Positions 1 through 11,618 are shown, counted from the stretch's first letter. The stretch is 64,000 nt of DNA from Cymbidium sinense (GCA_021442155.1 CM038225.1:79620925-79684924); one strand, 5' to 3'. Numbers and translations are program-made. The notes: generated from the letters alone by a model not told the origin.

Positions 1-38
1 CCAGAGTTGACTACAATGTCCTTACTCACCTGAGAAAG

Positions 39-600
39 TTGTCAGCTAAACAAAGCATATATGATGCCCTTGTCTTATCCAAAGAGATGAGGGAGTCATT
101 GATCAAAGCCCTTCTCAATCTAGAAATATGCTTAGCTCAGCTGACCTCTATTGGAGAGGAGGCATGTTATTCAAGAAAAGCTCGTGGAGTTACATTCATC
201 GATGAAGACCTTCTTTTAGGGACAATCGAGCACAACTGTTCCCTCTACATCATAGTGGACATGGGCAGATTCAGACTCTCCATGGTGTTAGTTGATCCAG
301 GTGCATCAGTGAACATTATGAGTCTAACTTGAGGGTTGAAATCTCAGAACCCCAAGGAGATTGAATGATGTTGAGAGGATTCAATGAGCAAGGAGAGAGG
401 GCTTTAGGCTCCATAGTGTTGTCATTAGATGTAGATGACTGGAAGATAGAAGCCAAGTTCTACATAATTGATTTAGATACATGTTTCACTGCTTTGCTCG
501 GTAGGCCTTGGATACATGGAAATAACAAAGTTACATCCTCTCTACATCAGTGCATCAAATTTCAAAGAGATCGAATATAATACTATGTCAAAGGAGACTT
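39..600 (+). pseudogene. Element A retropepsin-like aspartic protease remnant
   Basis: This would be the protease that cleaves the Gag-Pol polyprotein inside the retrotransposon particle. The motif LVDPGASVNIM has its presumed catalytic Asp at 294-296; the D-x-G-A-S form occurs in plant Gypsy proteases, and element B reads LIDLGASMNIM at the same place. The frame breaks after about position 330 and continues in the fragment at 365-580, which has MLRGFNEQGERALGSI and the ALLGRPWIHG segment typical of the protease end. The first 200 bases are probably the gag-protease junction. It is broken by stops and a frameshift and is not functional. Confidence 0.75.
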
Positions 601-1560
601 GAAGTCATATTCTATTAGAGAGGTTGAGATATATGAGGATATTGCCTACTATCTTCTTCCAAATCAAAAAGTCTATTCTCATGAACTTGTCAAAAGAAAA
701 AAAAAAAAAAAAGAAAAATAAAATACAGAAAGACAAGGGGAATGAGAAAAGAAATTCCACCCAAGTTTGTTCCTCTGAGACAAGGATGGTAATTCAGAAG
801 TTCGAGGGGATCTAGGTACAAATTCAAATTCATGTAGACACCAATGATATAATTGAGATGATAGAGAGGAAGAAAGAAATATGTGCTATGTAGTATGAAG
901 TTAAAATTTAGCTCTAACCCCTCTTTCTGAAAGTTGAGGGTTTGGTAGTTAAGGAGGCCCCAAGTCATCCATGTGCCAAAGAGGTTAGCATTCTTCAAGT
1001 CAAGAATCTGATGTAGAACTTAAGAATGATTCATATACAGATCTAATACAATTACCTTTTGATTGGTATTCACCTTATTATAAATTTGGTAAAGAAGGGA
1101 TTAATCCCACATACTTGATCTAAACAGGTTAGATTACTTTGAAAGATTATGGGATAACTAAAGCAGACATTTTTAATCAAGACCAAGAATAGGATTCATC
1201 ACAGCAGGTTTGATCTATGACGTCAACCATTGCCTAGTCATCACCAATCATTTGGAGTCTGATAGGTTCTTTTCAAATCATGAGGAGGTGTCTTTAGAAA
1301 CTTCAGATGACCCAAATGATCTTGAAGTCAAAGATGCACTTCTAGAGTTTGAAGAAGGAATCAGATCAACCATTGATGAACTCAAAGAAATGAACCTAGG
1401 AACAAAAGAAGATCCACACCTGACATACATCAGTTCCATATTATATGAAGAAGAAACCAATGACTTAGTTAGGCTATTAGGTGAGTTTGAGGAATAATTT
1501 GCATGGACTAATAAAAGATTGTCTTGTTTATCTCCTGACGTAGTAGTCCACAAACTAATA
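601..1560 (+). pseudogene. Element A protease-RT linker region remnant
   Basis: This low-complexity linker lies between protease and RT. It contains a lysine-coding poly-A tract at about 692-715. An acidic stretch at 1210-1497 includes NLGTKEDPHLTYISS, which resembles the conserved tether upstream of RT in Tat-lineage polyproteins. It is followed by a FAW...L..DVVVHKL segment after 1497 that corresponds to the usual FAW...MPGL...HKL entry to RT. Stops are present in all frames between these islands. Element B carries the same segment on the minus strand at about 17721-18500. Confidence 0.6.
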
Positions 1561-2240
1561 GTAGATCCTAATGCTAAGCCTATCAAGCAAGCTCAGATGC
1601 ATGCGAGTTTGAGTATCGTTATTTCAAATCAATAAACTCATCAATGGATTTTATCGAAAGAAAAATATCCCATGTTGGTGTCATTCTAGAGAAAAAAGAA
1701 TGGCCAAATTCACATATGTGTCAATTTGGATCTCATGTCCTAAGGATGAATTTCCACTTCCTATACAGAAATTGATGGTGGACATTGCCTCATCTCATGC
1801 AGTCTTCTCTTTCATGGATGACTCATCTGGCTACAACCAAATTAAGATGGTCCCCGAGGATGAGAAAAATACTACTTTTCGAACCTCGATTGAAATCTAT
1901 TATTATAAGGTCATGCCTTTCGGTCATAAAAATGCCTGTACTACATACCAGTGGGCCATGACTCATATCTTCAATGAACTCATCCATCATCAAGTTGAAT
2001 GTTACATTGATGATCTTGTAGTCAAAAGTTAAGAAAAGGAAGACCATCTCTTTGACTTAAGAGTAGTTTTTGAACAGTTAAGACAATTTAACCTTAAAAT
2101 GAATCTCAAGAAGTGTGCATTTGGAGTAGCTTCAATGAAATTCCTTGGGTTTGTTGTCCGATACTAAAGAGTAGAGATCGACTTGGAGAAGATCAAGGCT
2201 ATCTTAAAAATGTCACCCTGTAAAATTCTAACTCAATTCA
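1561..2240 (+). pseudogene. Element A reverse transcriptase remnant
   Basis: RT copies the element RNA into DNA. Visible motifs are FPLPIQKLMVD (about 1751), FMDDSSGYNQIKM (1814 on), KVMPFGHKNACTTYQ (about 1907) and the catalytic box YIDD at 2003-2014, a YVDD variant. It continues past an in-frame stop at about 2030 into DLRVVFEQLRQFNLKMN and KFLGFVVR, the thumb entry of Gypsy RT. The FxDxxSGYxQIxM motif keeps its first metal-binding Asp. Several stops and a frameshift near 1690 make it inactive. The same RT type occurs in element B and as a stray fragment in element C. Confidence 0.88.
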
Positions 2241-2800
2241 GATCATTCTAAGGGTGGTTGTCATATCTAAGACACTTCATTTCCAACCTATCAAGAAGAT
2301 GCCATCCATTCTTAGCACTTGTCAAAAAGGATGTCAAGTTCAAGTGGGATGATAAATGCCAACATGCTTTCGAAGAAATCAAGCACTACCTAATGACGCC
2401 GCCAGTTCTAACAGCCTCTATCTCGGGTAAGCCATTGATATTATATACTACTACATTAGATGACTTTGATGATTTGTTGGCTCAAACCAATGACAAAAGG
2501 AAAGAGAATGCACTCTACAATCTCAGTCATCATCTAATCTTTGTTGAGGCAAACTATCCACCTATTGAAAAGCATTATCTAGCTTTAATCTTTGCATCTC
2601 AAAAGCTATGGCACTACTTGCTTTCTCATAAGGTGAATTTGATCTCTAGGATCAATCCACTATAATATCTCATGACACAGTTGATGCTATCCGGATGGTT
2701 GGCACGTTGGTCCATGATTTTTTCCTAGTTTGATATCACATTCGTACCCCTCTATGTGGTGAAAGGATAAGCACTAGTAGATTCCTTAACAGCACACCCA
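2241..2800 (+). pseudogene. Element A RNase H (first) remnant
   Basis: This is the RNase H that normally follows Gypsy RT and degrades the RNA of the hybrid. The thumb/connection part reads RWLSYLRHFISNLSRRCHPF and KFKWDDKCQHAFEEIKHYL. Then come the RNase H landmarks PLILYTTTLDD, NALYNLSHHL and the conserved YPPIEKHYLALIFASQKLWHYL around 2558-2620. The frame stops near 2665. Further degraded matches (MTRQ/LMLSGWLARWSMI-like) follow to about 2790. Non-functional. Confidence 0.78.
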
Positions 2801-2859
2801 CTTCCTACTGATTCCCTGCTTAGTGATGACCTCCCCGATGAACAAATCATGAACTTAGG

Positions 2860-3330
2860 GGACACTAGCATTCACCATTGGGGGATGTATTTTGATGGTG
2901 CGGCTTCATTTCAAAAAGGAGAAGAACCATGATCTACTATTTCAGGAAAGATAGGGGTAGGAATAGTTCTCCTAACTCTAGACCATGATGTGATGAGATT
3001 CTCATATCATATGTCAAATCCATGCACCAACAATGAAGCCGAATATGAGGCTCTAATTTCCAGTCTAGACTTAGCCATTATGCTATGTGTCCAGAGTAAC
3101 AACATCTTCGGGGATTCTCAATTAGTTATCAACCAAATTACTGGGTCCTAAAGTTATGAAGCCCAAGCTCCATCATTAACACAAGTGTACCATGGAGTTG
3201 TTGGCCCAAATCCTAGAGGTTAACATCTACAAGATTCCTTGAGGAGGAAATGCAGTAGCAGATGCATTGGCCAAGCTTTCCAAGGAGTTAGCATGTCCGG
3301 AAGATGAGTACATACCAATAAGGATCCAAA
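2860..3330 (+). pseudogene. Element A second, archaeal-type RNase H (aRH) remnant
   Basis: This extra RNase H identifies the Tat lineage. The start motif MYFDGAAS is at 2885-2908 with the active-site Asp at 2894-2896. Next come GVGIVLLTLDHDVMRFSYHM, CTNNEAEYEALI (active-site Glu region, about 3030-3060) and GDSQLVINQITG (second Asp region, about 3113-3145). NAVADALAKLSKEL near 3250-3290 matches the usual A..DALAKLA end. At least two in-frame stops, for example near 2930, break it. It lies between RNase H and integrase, as expected for the lineage. Confidence 0.8.
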
Positions 3331-3540
3331 ATAAATAAGTCTTATCTTTGTTAATGCTAAACTTATCGATAGACTTTCTCTTGAAGGGGAGGTTGCCATG
3401 CCAAAAAGGATGATGAGTCAAATTAGATGTAACCATTCATGGATTATCTAAATATAGGCAAACTACCTCAAGAGAAGTCACTAGCACTTCAGGTGAAGCA
3501 GACAACTCTCTCATAAGCTCTCGTGGATGGAACTTTATAT
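3331..3540 (+). pseudogene. Element A aRH-integrase spacer
   Basis: Short connecting region with no recognisable domain and several stops. It sits where the linker between the second RNase H and the integrase zinc-binding domain is expected. Confidence 0.4.
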
Positions 3541-4640
3541 CAATGATCCTTTGATCATATGTGGTTATGTTGTTTGGACAAACACGAAGCTCATAAGATC
3601 ATGACCAAGGTACACTCAGGTTTATGTGGAGCGCACCAATCCGGTCTGAAGATGAAAGCCAAGATCAAGAGACTAAGAATATTACTGGCCTTTGATGATC
3701 ACGACTGCATGGACCTAGCTAGAAGATGCCACCAATTTTAGGTGCACGTTGTGGTCCTACACCAACCACCTAACATTCTATATCCTACATTGGCCTCATG
3801 GCCATTTGAGTGTTGGGGTATTAATGTAGTGGGTCTGATCAATCCTCCTTCTTCCAAGGGTCACCGGTTCATTTTAGCTGCCACCGACTACTTTTCTAAG
3901 TGGGCGGAGGTGAAATCACTTAGAGAGGTCACAACTCAGCATGTGCTCTGGCTTTTTAGGAACCATATTGTATATAGGTTTGATGTGCCTTAATGAGTTA
4001 TATTTGATAATGGTACTGCATTCAAGAGCACTAAAATTAATATCTTTGCCCGAAAACATAATATAGACTGGAGATATTCCACCATCTATTACGAAAGGCC
4101 AAATGGCTTGGCAAAAGCCTTCAACAAAACTCTCATCTGTGTATTAAAGAAGACACTCGATGATAACAAGCGGTGATGGCATGAGCAGTTAGTTGAAGCC
4201 TTGTGGGCTTACAACACCACATACAAGACTCCAACTCAATCTACCCCTTTCTCCTTAGTGTATGGGTCTGAAGTAGTTCTATCATTAAAAGTCAACTCCC
4301 ATCATTAAGGATAGTTGTGGGTAATAAGATCACAATGATTAGAACACCAAGTTGCGTTAGAAGAGCTCGAAGGTTTGAAGGAGAGATGCCTCAAGGCATG
4401 CCAGAACCTCGAGTTGTATAAAGCCAAAATTATTCAAGCTCATAACAAGTTGATCCATCCTAGAGCTTTTCAAGTAAGAGTGATTGTTTTAATTCTAAGG
4501 AGACCAATTATTGCCCATCAAAAGATGGGAGCAAGTTTAAACCTACTTGCAAAGGCCCTTTTGTCATATAAAAGGCCGACTAATGAGGATCCTATCAGCT
4601 TATAAATTATAAGGGAGAGCATCCTATGCTTCTAATCAAC
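3541..4640 (+). pseudogene. Element A integrase remnant
   Basis: Integrase inserts the element DNA into the host genome. The N-terminal part has KVHSGLCGAHQSGLKM (His pair of the HHCC zinc domain, about 3610-3655). The core reads WPFECWGINVVG, where the first catalytic Asp is changed to Asn (codon 3823-3825). TDYFSKWAEV follows, then VIFDNGTAFKS with the second Asp (4006-4008), then NGLAKAFNKT, where the catalytic Glu is changed to Lys (4114-4116); element B keeps Glu here. A C-terminal part continues to about 4620. Stops and two active-site changes make it dead. Confidence 0.85.
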
Positions 4641-5049
4641 GGCTCTAGCTAAGAAATATTATCCATGATTTTTGTTTGAAAATAATTATCAATAAAACTT
4701 CTTTTCATATTTGTTTAAAAATATCTTTGCTTGTGAATCCGCCATGTTGTATTTAGGATAGGTGTAAGAGAACCCAAGTAGCATCCTATCTCTTCTCTCA
4801 TAACACAAACACACATGTATATTTTCTATCTCAAGCTATTTTGATGTGGGAGCAAGCCCTTTGTGGCACTCACTCAATAACTACTCAATGTGGGGTGGAC
4901 ATGCTACCTTCCTAGTGTGTCACCCTAGTGGTCCCTTGTCCATGAAGATGTAAGTATGCTACACTTTTGTTCTCGATTTGATCGCTACATACCAATAAGC
5001 ACCTTGTTAGCATAGTAGGCCATACAACACATCTAATAAGCTACATCAT
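4641..5049 (+). other. Element A 3' untranslated region, first part
   Basis: No open frame. It aligns by eye, reversed, with the region just past pol in element B (14170 down to about 13540). Shared landmarks include GTGTAAGAGAACCCAAG near 4768, GTGGTCCCTTGTCC near 4930, and AGCACCTTGTTAG near 5000. The match stops at 5049, where element B's LTR begins. Confidence 0.7.
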
Positions 5050-5195
5050 TGTGGTGAATTTTTATCTTCACTCTTCTTTTATCTTTTCGACATGAATAAA
5101 TGAAGAACAAAGATAAAACTTCTTGTGTTGGACACCACGTAGATCTGTAGATATTCTTATTAGAGTGATCAGGTACAACATTGAGGAATGATATA

Positions 5196-5324
5196 CTATC
5201 TCGAGAGATAGAAGTTATCATCCTACAATAAACCTAATCACCTTAATATGGACTCCTAAGGACTATGGATCTTGTATATACCAGAGATTCTTCTCCTACT
5301 TTACATGAAAAAGTAAAGTAGGAG
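5196..5324 (-). other. Two conserved hairpins near the 3' end of LTR copy 1
   Basis: Hairpin 1: CTATCT (5196-5201), loop CGAG, AGATAG (5206-5211). Hairpin 2: CTCCTACTTTAC (5293-5304), 8-base loop, GTAAAGTAGGAG (5313-5324), a perfect 12-bp stem. Both recur at the same relative place in the other three LTR copies, with paired base changes. Confidence 0.7.
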
Positions 5325-8300
5325 CTTAGTAAGCATCCCAAACTATTCTATGGTTGGGCTTTACATTTTTGAAATTGAGGAGGAATCATTTGTTTGAGTT
5401 GATTTTTTATTAAAATCTAGAACATAAAATTTCACAATGCAAGATTATGGAAATGCCTAAGAGATGAGGATTTATGCTTCTAGTTCATAAAGGAAAACAA
5501 CAACCTTAGAACCTTAATCTAGGGAGCTTTGAGGGCCAAAGCATGACCTAAATTTAAGGCAAAAATGGGCATATGGTTTACCTCCACAAGAGAGGATAAA
5601 CCACCTGATTGTTGGACTTACAACTACTTGGGGGTGGCTGCCAACTAACTCCTCCTACGATTTTAAATACATGTAGGAAAGTCATATGCATTTGCAAGAT
5701 AGCTAAGTTGTTACTTATTTAGAAAGAGACTAAGTCCATAAACACACTCCCTAAGAGACTAGATCGTATAAGGCACGAATAGATGACTTAATCTAATGCA
5801 AATTTTGTCATGTTTTTTTTTATTTTTGGACAATTGAATTGCCACAGGCTACGGGATTCATATGACTAATGCATGAGAAATTGGTTATAGGCCAAAATCA
5901 TCAAGAAGGAGGTGTGTTTCTACCATAGCTCTCAAAGGTCCAGCCAAGTTTCCTGGTAAAGGTGGAAGCCCTCCATGAGCAAGAGTGAAGCAAGATGCTT
6001 TTTATGCATGATGTGAAAATATACAACATCCAGCTAAGGGGTTTCTAAATCTTTTATCGTGATTTATAACCTAGGATTTTGGTGAGATTATGAGTTGTTA
6101 ATTTTTAATTTTGAGTTGATTAATTGGATAGAAAATTTATTTTTCCTAAGAGCCTAATCGCATCTAGGCCATTCATCAAAGGAAGGAAGAAACTAAGGAA
6201 AACATGTCATCTTAATGAACAAGCTAAAAAAACATCAAATAATTTATAAAGCTGATGCAAAAGAATAAAAGGCCTTTGTGGTCGAGCTCCACCACATAAA
6301 CCAAAAAGAAATTGGGTAGTTGAGCTCTACCCTTATACAACCTGGATTACAAATTAATTACAATCAAAAAGAAATTCATGTTATGGGGGGTCTTCATTCT
6401 TCATTTCTTCTTTTCTACTTTTCTTCTCTCTTCTTTCTTTTTTGGTTGGTTGGAATGTGGATGCTCCAAATGGTTCACATGGTGCATAAGATATAGTCTT
6501 ATGACCAATGTTCATCCTAATCCCCCATAACATTCATTCCAAATCCTAATTATAAAATTACATGAAAAAGGGGAAAGTAAATCAAACTAAAATATGTAAA
6601 ATAGAGATTAGCTAAACAAACCACACAATCCCAAGCATATATATGGATAAATTGGACTTAGCACCCTACACATGGGTAACCAAGTCCACGGCCTATTTTG
6701 GATTATGCTTAGGGTATAAGCAACACATAGCAAAATATTTATATTTTATTACACCCCAGCACAATCCCTGCAGAGATAATAGACTAAGATCATCACATTA
6801 TCTATGCACATACACCCATCAGTAAAATTACATCATAAAATAAAATTGGACATCAAACCATGCACTGCCCTAACATAGGACTAGAAATTGAGACTTAGCC
6901 TAATGTGTGTGTGCCATTTAATGCTTGTGTGGCATGTCTTAGCTAAGATTTAAAGTTAAAATTTTCTAAGTATGAAGGATTCAACTTAGAGGGTGGTTTC
7001 ATTTAAGTGATTTAGTTGATTTTTTAATTTTATTTTATGATTTGATTTGGTTTGAATGAATTACTAAAAGTTATAAGAGAGAAAAGAGAAGAACTCTCTT
7101 TCCTCCTAAGTAATTTCTATGATAGATTCATTAGTGATTTTCTTTAGTGAATATTTTATTATGTGTTTTAATTAATCTTATGTTTAGATTTGCTCTAAAT
7201 AAACCTATTCTAATATGAAAGACATTTTTAAGATTAATTAAAGTGAATTACTATCATAAAACACACAACTTTTTATTTCTTTCCAACATGTGTATCATGC
7301 ATGAATGTATCCTAAGCATAGTTGTACATGCAATGCAAATATTTAACATACCTTAATGATGAATGCTAAGAGATATTATTTAGGAAAATTTGGATGTTTT
7401 ATGATGCATGATTTCTAAAGTAGAAAAGAGAGGGATTCTTTTATCCATTAATCAAATGCACATTTACATGTATGAAAGACATAAGTGAGCATTATTATTT
7501 TCTACACCAAGGGTGTAAGGTATAAGACCTCTTAGGGCTACTTAAAGAAATAAGTGATGTAAACATGTAACTTTTCAATAATTAATTCAACACAATAATG
7601 GAATAAGATCATTTAAAGTGAATCAAAGTTGTTTAAAAAAATTTTGCTTTAATTTTGAGTTTGATTTGATTTTTAAGAAATGTGAATAGGCATGCAGGTC
7701 CTAACCTATCTCCCACATATGTGAATTAATTTAGTTTAATTTTAGAACCATTAGATTATTTTTATATTTTGTTTAGGTTAAGGTGTGGATTAAGTTCATT
7801 AATTACCCCTTACTTACACCACCTTAACATAATTAATCTAACAATTATGAGCCAACATATGATATGCAACCATTGAATTTAAATGCATACTAATAAAAGA
7901 AAGGGGCTTAATGCAATTGCTCACAATTATTGATTAATTAAGCTAAATGGTTTAATTAAGTACTTTCATAACCTTCCACACATATGGGTTGAAATGATTT
8001 TTAATTTTACCTTAGGTTTTAAACACCTAAGTCTATGGAAGGATTGATTAAGTTCAGATTGATTTTTAAAATTTGAATAAGCTAATTAAGAAGATTATTA
8101 GTAGATTACCCTTTAATTATGTTTGGATTAAGGAATAAAAGGGGTTTAAGGAATAGCTTGAGAAAAATATTCCAAAATTATTCCATAAACCTACTAATCA
8201 CTTAAATAATGTTCAATTACCTTAATTAAATGATTAAACTACTATTCACATGCTTAACTATCCTTAATTACATTAAGAGAGTGATTAGGGATTCATTAAT

Positions 8301-8639
8301 TGATTTCCCTAATAACTCATTAATAAATTCGAAGAAAACTAAGGGAGGCGGAGGTCATCCCCCAAAACATGTCTGAGAAGTTGGGAATTAATTAATGAAG
8401 TCATTAGAGAGTAATTATGGTTATTAATATTTCAAATAAACTCTAACTAAAAAAATTCACTAATCAAAATCAATTAGAAGCAATTTTATATTATTCCTCA
8501 CTTAATTATCTTTAAAATGTGCCCTCATTCATATTTTTTTTATTTTTCTACATTTAATTATGTATTTTTGAAGTTTCAGTGATTAATAGGGCATTAAATC
8601 CCTTAATTATATAACTAATCCCGTCAAAATATGGGGTGA

Positions 8640-9400
8640 GCGGCATCGCTTTCCTCAGGCCCGGTGGGATTGGTTATTTAAGTATTAATCAAATCCATCG
8701 GAGTAATTCATTTTCCGACTATCAATTAGAGATTGGATGGTTGAGATCAAGCCCACGATTTCTAAAGGATTAATCCCTAGATCTAATGTCTTTTAATCAG
8801 GACCATCCATCCAAAATATGGGGGATGCACGGTCCATGATTCATCCATGCCCTTGCTTACGAGAGATGGAGGTCGTCCATCCTCCATGGCTTGATCTGAG
8901 CTCACTTGAGCTCAGATTGAGGTAGGATTCAACCCACACCATCAAGAGGTGTGGGGAAGAACATCCAATGGTCAATTTTGATTGGGATTAAAGTTCACTT
9001 CACAAAGGACCAAAGAAAATTCTCCCTATGCTCGATTTTGAAGCATACCTCACCGGAGGCTATCACCGGTGCTCCTAAATGTTGAGGTAGCTTCATCTAA
9101 TGGAGATGAATACCTATTGAAGGTTTGAAGGCATGATATGGAGTGGATCTTCCGATTGGCCAAAGTGGGCTTCAATGGCTTGCGACTTTGATCGAACTCC
9201 TCCTTCCCGTGGCTTGGATGCTTGGGATTTAATTTGGGTGACCTCATTGGGTCCCTTGATGGTGCTTTCAAGAGGGTGAAGAATTAAAATGGCACTCTCA
9301 CTCACCTCCCTATTTTTGGCAAAACCAAGAATGGAAATTTCAATTGAACTTAGGAATGCTTGGGAGAGCTTGAGCTTCCTTTGAGTTCTGTTCAAATGGG
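8640..9400 (-). promoter_or_regulatory. GC-richer LTR segment with possible splice donor (copy 1)
   Basis: This is the least AT-rich part of the LTR. On the minus strand it ends in CCGGTGAGGTATGC (plus 9044-9057), which resembles a plant 5' splice site. Copies 3 and 4 have CCGGTGAGGTA and TCGGTGAGGTA at the same place. It may be the transcribed leader with the promoter just upstream. I saw no certain TATA box, so this is inference. Confidence 0.35.
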
Positions 9401-9879
9401 AGTGATGTCGGTGGAATGAAATTAGGGGGAGTATATCTCCTCCTACTTGGATCAGATGGTCATAATCTCCTTTATGGTTTTGATCAAATTGACCCTATTG
9501 AATGGGTTTGTTAGGTTGTTAGGGCTTCCATGGTTTGTTTTGGAGGGAGTGTAGTGGAGGAGTTGCCATGCTAAATGAGGTATGGAGTGATTCCATGTGC
9601 TCATTTTATTGAGTGGTGGGTTTGGATTTGGGTTGGTTTGGCAAAGAAACCCATTGGTCATGTGCACCACATCCCTGTCCAAATGGACCACTAAGAGGAT
9701 GTAAGTGATCTTGAGTTGGATATGATCAAATTCCAAGTGGAATTTGCCATAGGTTACACTTTGACCTAGGGTAAAATGGTCATTTTAGCTTTGATTTTAA
9801 TTTGCATATTTGGAATAATTGAAAAATAGGTTGTGCCAATTTTCAATGAATTTGGTGTTGATTTGATATCATTTGGCTC

Positions 9880-10790
9880 ATGTTGACTCATTTAGGTCAA
9901 AATCGGTCAACTTGGGTCGAGTTGACCAATTGGTCAAATATGGTTAAACCAGGGGTTAGGTCAAGTTCATATGACCATTTAAAATATTTCAGTATCATTG
10001 GTTTGGTTCAATTTGGTTTATATTTGATTTTGGTTCATTTGATTTTACTTAGATCAAATGGGCCAAGTTGACCAATTTGACCCATTCCATTTGACCCAAT
10101 TGGGTTAGGTCATGGGTTGGTTTAAGTTTAGTTGGTCATTTAAAATGTATTTCAAGCTTTGGTTTCAATCAATTTTAATTTGGTTTGGTTTTAAATTGAT
10201 TTAACCTTTTAGGTCAAGTTGGGTTCATGGTCAATTGGGCTAGGTTGGGTCCAGTTGGCCAATTAAGGCTTTGGTCAAGTTCAACAAGTGGTTTAGAAAG
10301 AATTTGACCCATTGGTTGCAATCAATTTGGCTTAGATCAAGATTTGACACATTTTGACTTTTTAGGTCAAGTTGGGTCAACTTGGGTCAAGTGACCAATT
10401 GGGCTAGGTTTGGCTTAAATGATGACCTGGTCATGTTCAATCATTGATCATAAACTAGTTTAGATCAATGGTTTCAATCAATTTGGCATATGTTGGATTT
10501 TGGCTAGTTTAGGTTTCGTTTGGGTTAAGTGTTGACTTAGTCAAAGGCTAGGTTTGACTTGATTTGACCCAATTTGAGTGATTGATCATCTTATGATGAT
10601 TGTTTCTCACAATGTGAGGCTTAGATGGGCTTAGTTCAATTCAATTTGGGTAGGATTAGAATTTGGCTCAAAAAGGTACGTTTAGGTCACTTTGGGTCAA
10701 GTGAGCCTAGTGGGTCAAATGACTTGATCAAGGCTTGATTCAAGTGGTTGAACTCACATATGGACTGATTGAAATATAAATCCATTTGCA
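9880..10790 (-). repeat. TTGACC/GGTCAA-rich degenerate repeats in LTR copy 1
   Basis: Dense short imperfect repeats built on GGTCAA, TTGACC and TTGGGTCAA. TTGAC(C/T) is the W-box core bound by WRKY transcription factors. The block lies in the upstream (U3) half of the LTR and is also present in copies 3 and 4; it is deleted in copy 2. Confidence 0.75.
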
Positions 10791-11059
10791 AGTGATTTGA
10801 GTTAAATGGGTTTTAATTCATTTGACAATTTCAAGTTCAAAGGATGAACACGAGTTTGATTTGGGTTTGAGTTTTGAATTTAGTTTTGGTTTGATGATTG
10901 AAGTTTATGTTTATATTTGGATTCATAATTGAAGGATTGATTGAAATATAAAGAAAATCTAAGGGTTTGGATTGATTTGAGTGTGATTTGGCTAAGTTCA
11001 AGAATTTGACTTGAAGAAACATAGGTTGAGTTTTATGTTAGATTTGGGTTTGAGTTTTG

Positions 11060-11340
11060 AAGTTAGTTTGATTATTTGAATTTATATTTCATTTATATTT
11101 GTGAATATAAATGAGAATATAAATGGGTTATGAGAAAATCTTTTGAATTTGAAGTGATTTGAATTTGATTTGAGCTAAGTCCATAAGATGAAATCAAAGT
11201 GACCTAGGATAGATTTTAGATATTGGACTTGAGTTTTGGATTTTATTTTGGTTACTTGAATTTATATTTTATTTATATTTGTGAATATAAATGAGAATAT
11301 AAATGGGTTATGAGAAAATCTTTTGAGTTTAAAGTTGGTT
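11060..11340 (-). repeat. Tandem ~190-bp U3 units with a perfect hairpin
   Basis: Two units each contain CATTTATATT-TGTG-AATATAAATG or a close form (11090-11113 and about 11271-11292). Copy 2 has the longest form, a 13-bp stem at 29620-29649. Copy 4 has about three units (56150-56760) and copy 3 has two (near 33090 and 33270). Confidence 0.65.
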
Positions 11341-11618
11341 TGGATTTGAATATGATTTGAATTTGAGGTTGATTTGAATTTGAAGTTTGACTTGAAAGAA
11401 GGAAGCAAGTTGGTTCAAGCTATAGGATAGGCAAGTTTTCCTAATACCCCTCGGGCATGACCTATTATGATGGCTAACTCTTCTAAGTCTCTAGGGTTAG
11501 GTTAAGGGTTCATTTAATCACTAGAAGTGTCTTAAGACTAAGGAACTCTTATTGTCTAGGAGGATTCCTATGTCTAAGATGAAGAAGTTGAAAGCTCACT
11601 CCAAAATTGAGGTCAACA

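Larger units (their letters stand above)
1..5049 (+). mobile_element. Element A, internal region of a Tat-lineage Ty3/Gypsy retrotransposon (5' part outside window)
   Basis: Translated fragments on the plus strand appear in the order protease, linker, reverse transcriptase, RNase H, second (archaeal-type) RNase H, integrase, then an untranslated tail. A second RNase H between RNase H and integrase is the recognised mark of the plant Tat lineage (Ogre, Retand and relatives). The reading frame breaks many times, so no polyprotein can be made. The tail stops at 5049, where element B begins, and appears to resume at about 30071, leading to A's 3' LTR at 32490. The gag gene and 5' LTR lie left of the window. 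Confidence 0.85.
5050..11618 (-). repeat. 3' LTR of element B (copy 1 of the giant LTR)
   Basis: On the minus strand it starts TGTTGACCTC at 11618 and ends TTCACCACA at 5050. It matches 25088-30070 directly, and the reverse strand of 32490-50150 and 55930-63652. It is 6.6 kb long. Compared with the others it lacks about 290 bases just after 5324 and about 520 bases near 7540, so an intact LTR is about 7.4-7.7 kb. It contains TTGACC-rich repeats, a GC-richer segment at about 8640-9400, and long stretches rich in TTAATTAA-like sequence. I see no gene in it; the short open frames are not conserved between copies. Confidence 0.85.

Noticed and set aside
4641..5049. Gene downstream of element A's integrase
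   Set aside because: No frame, and the sequence matches the untranslated region of element B.
5045..5049. ATCAT as the target duplication of element B
   Set aside because: No matching ATCAT beside 30070; the right end is damaged, so the duplication is unproven.
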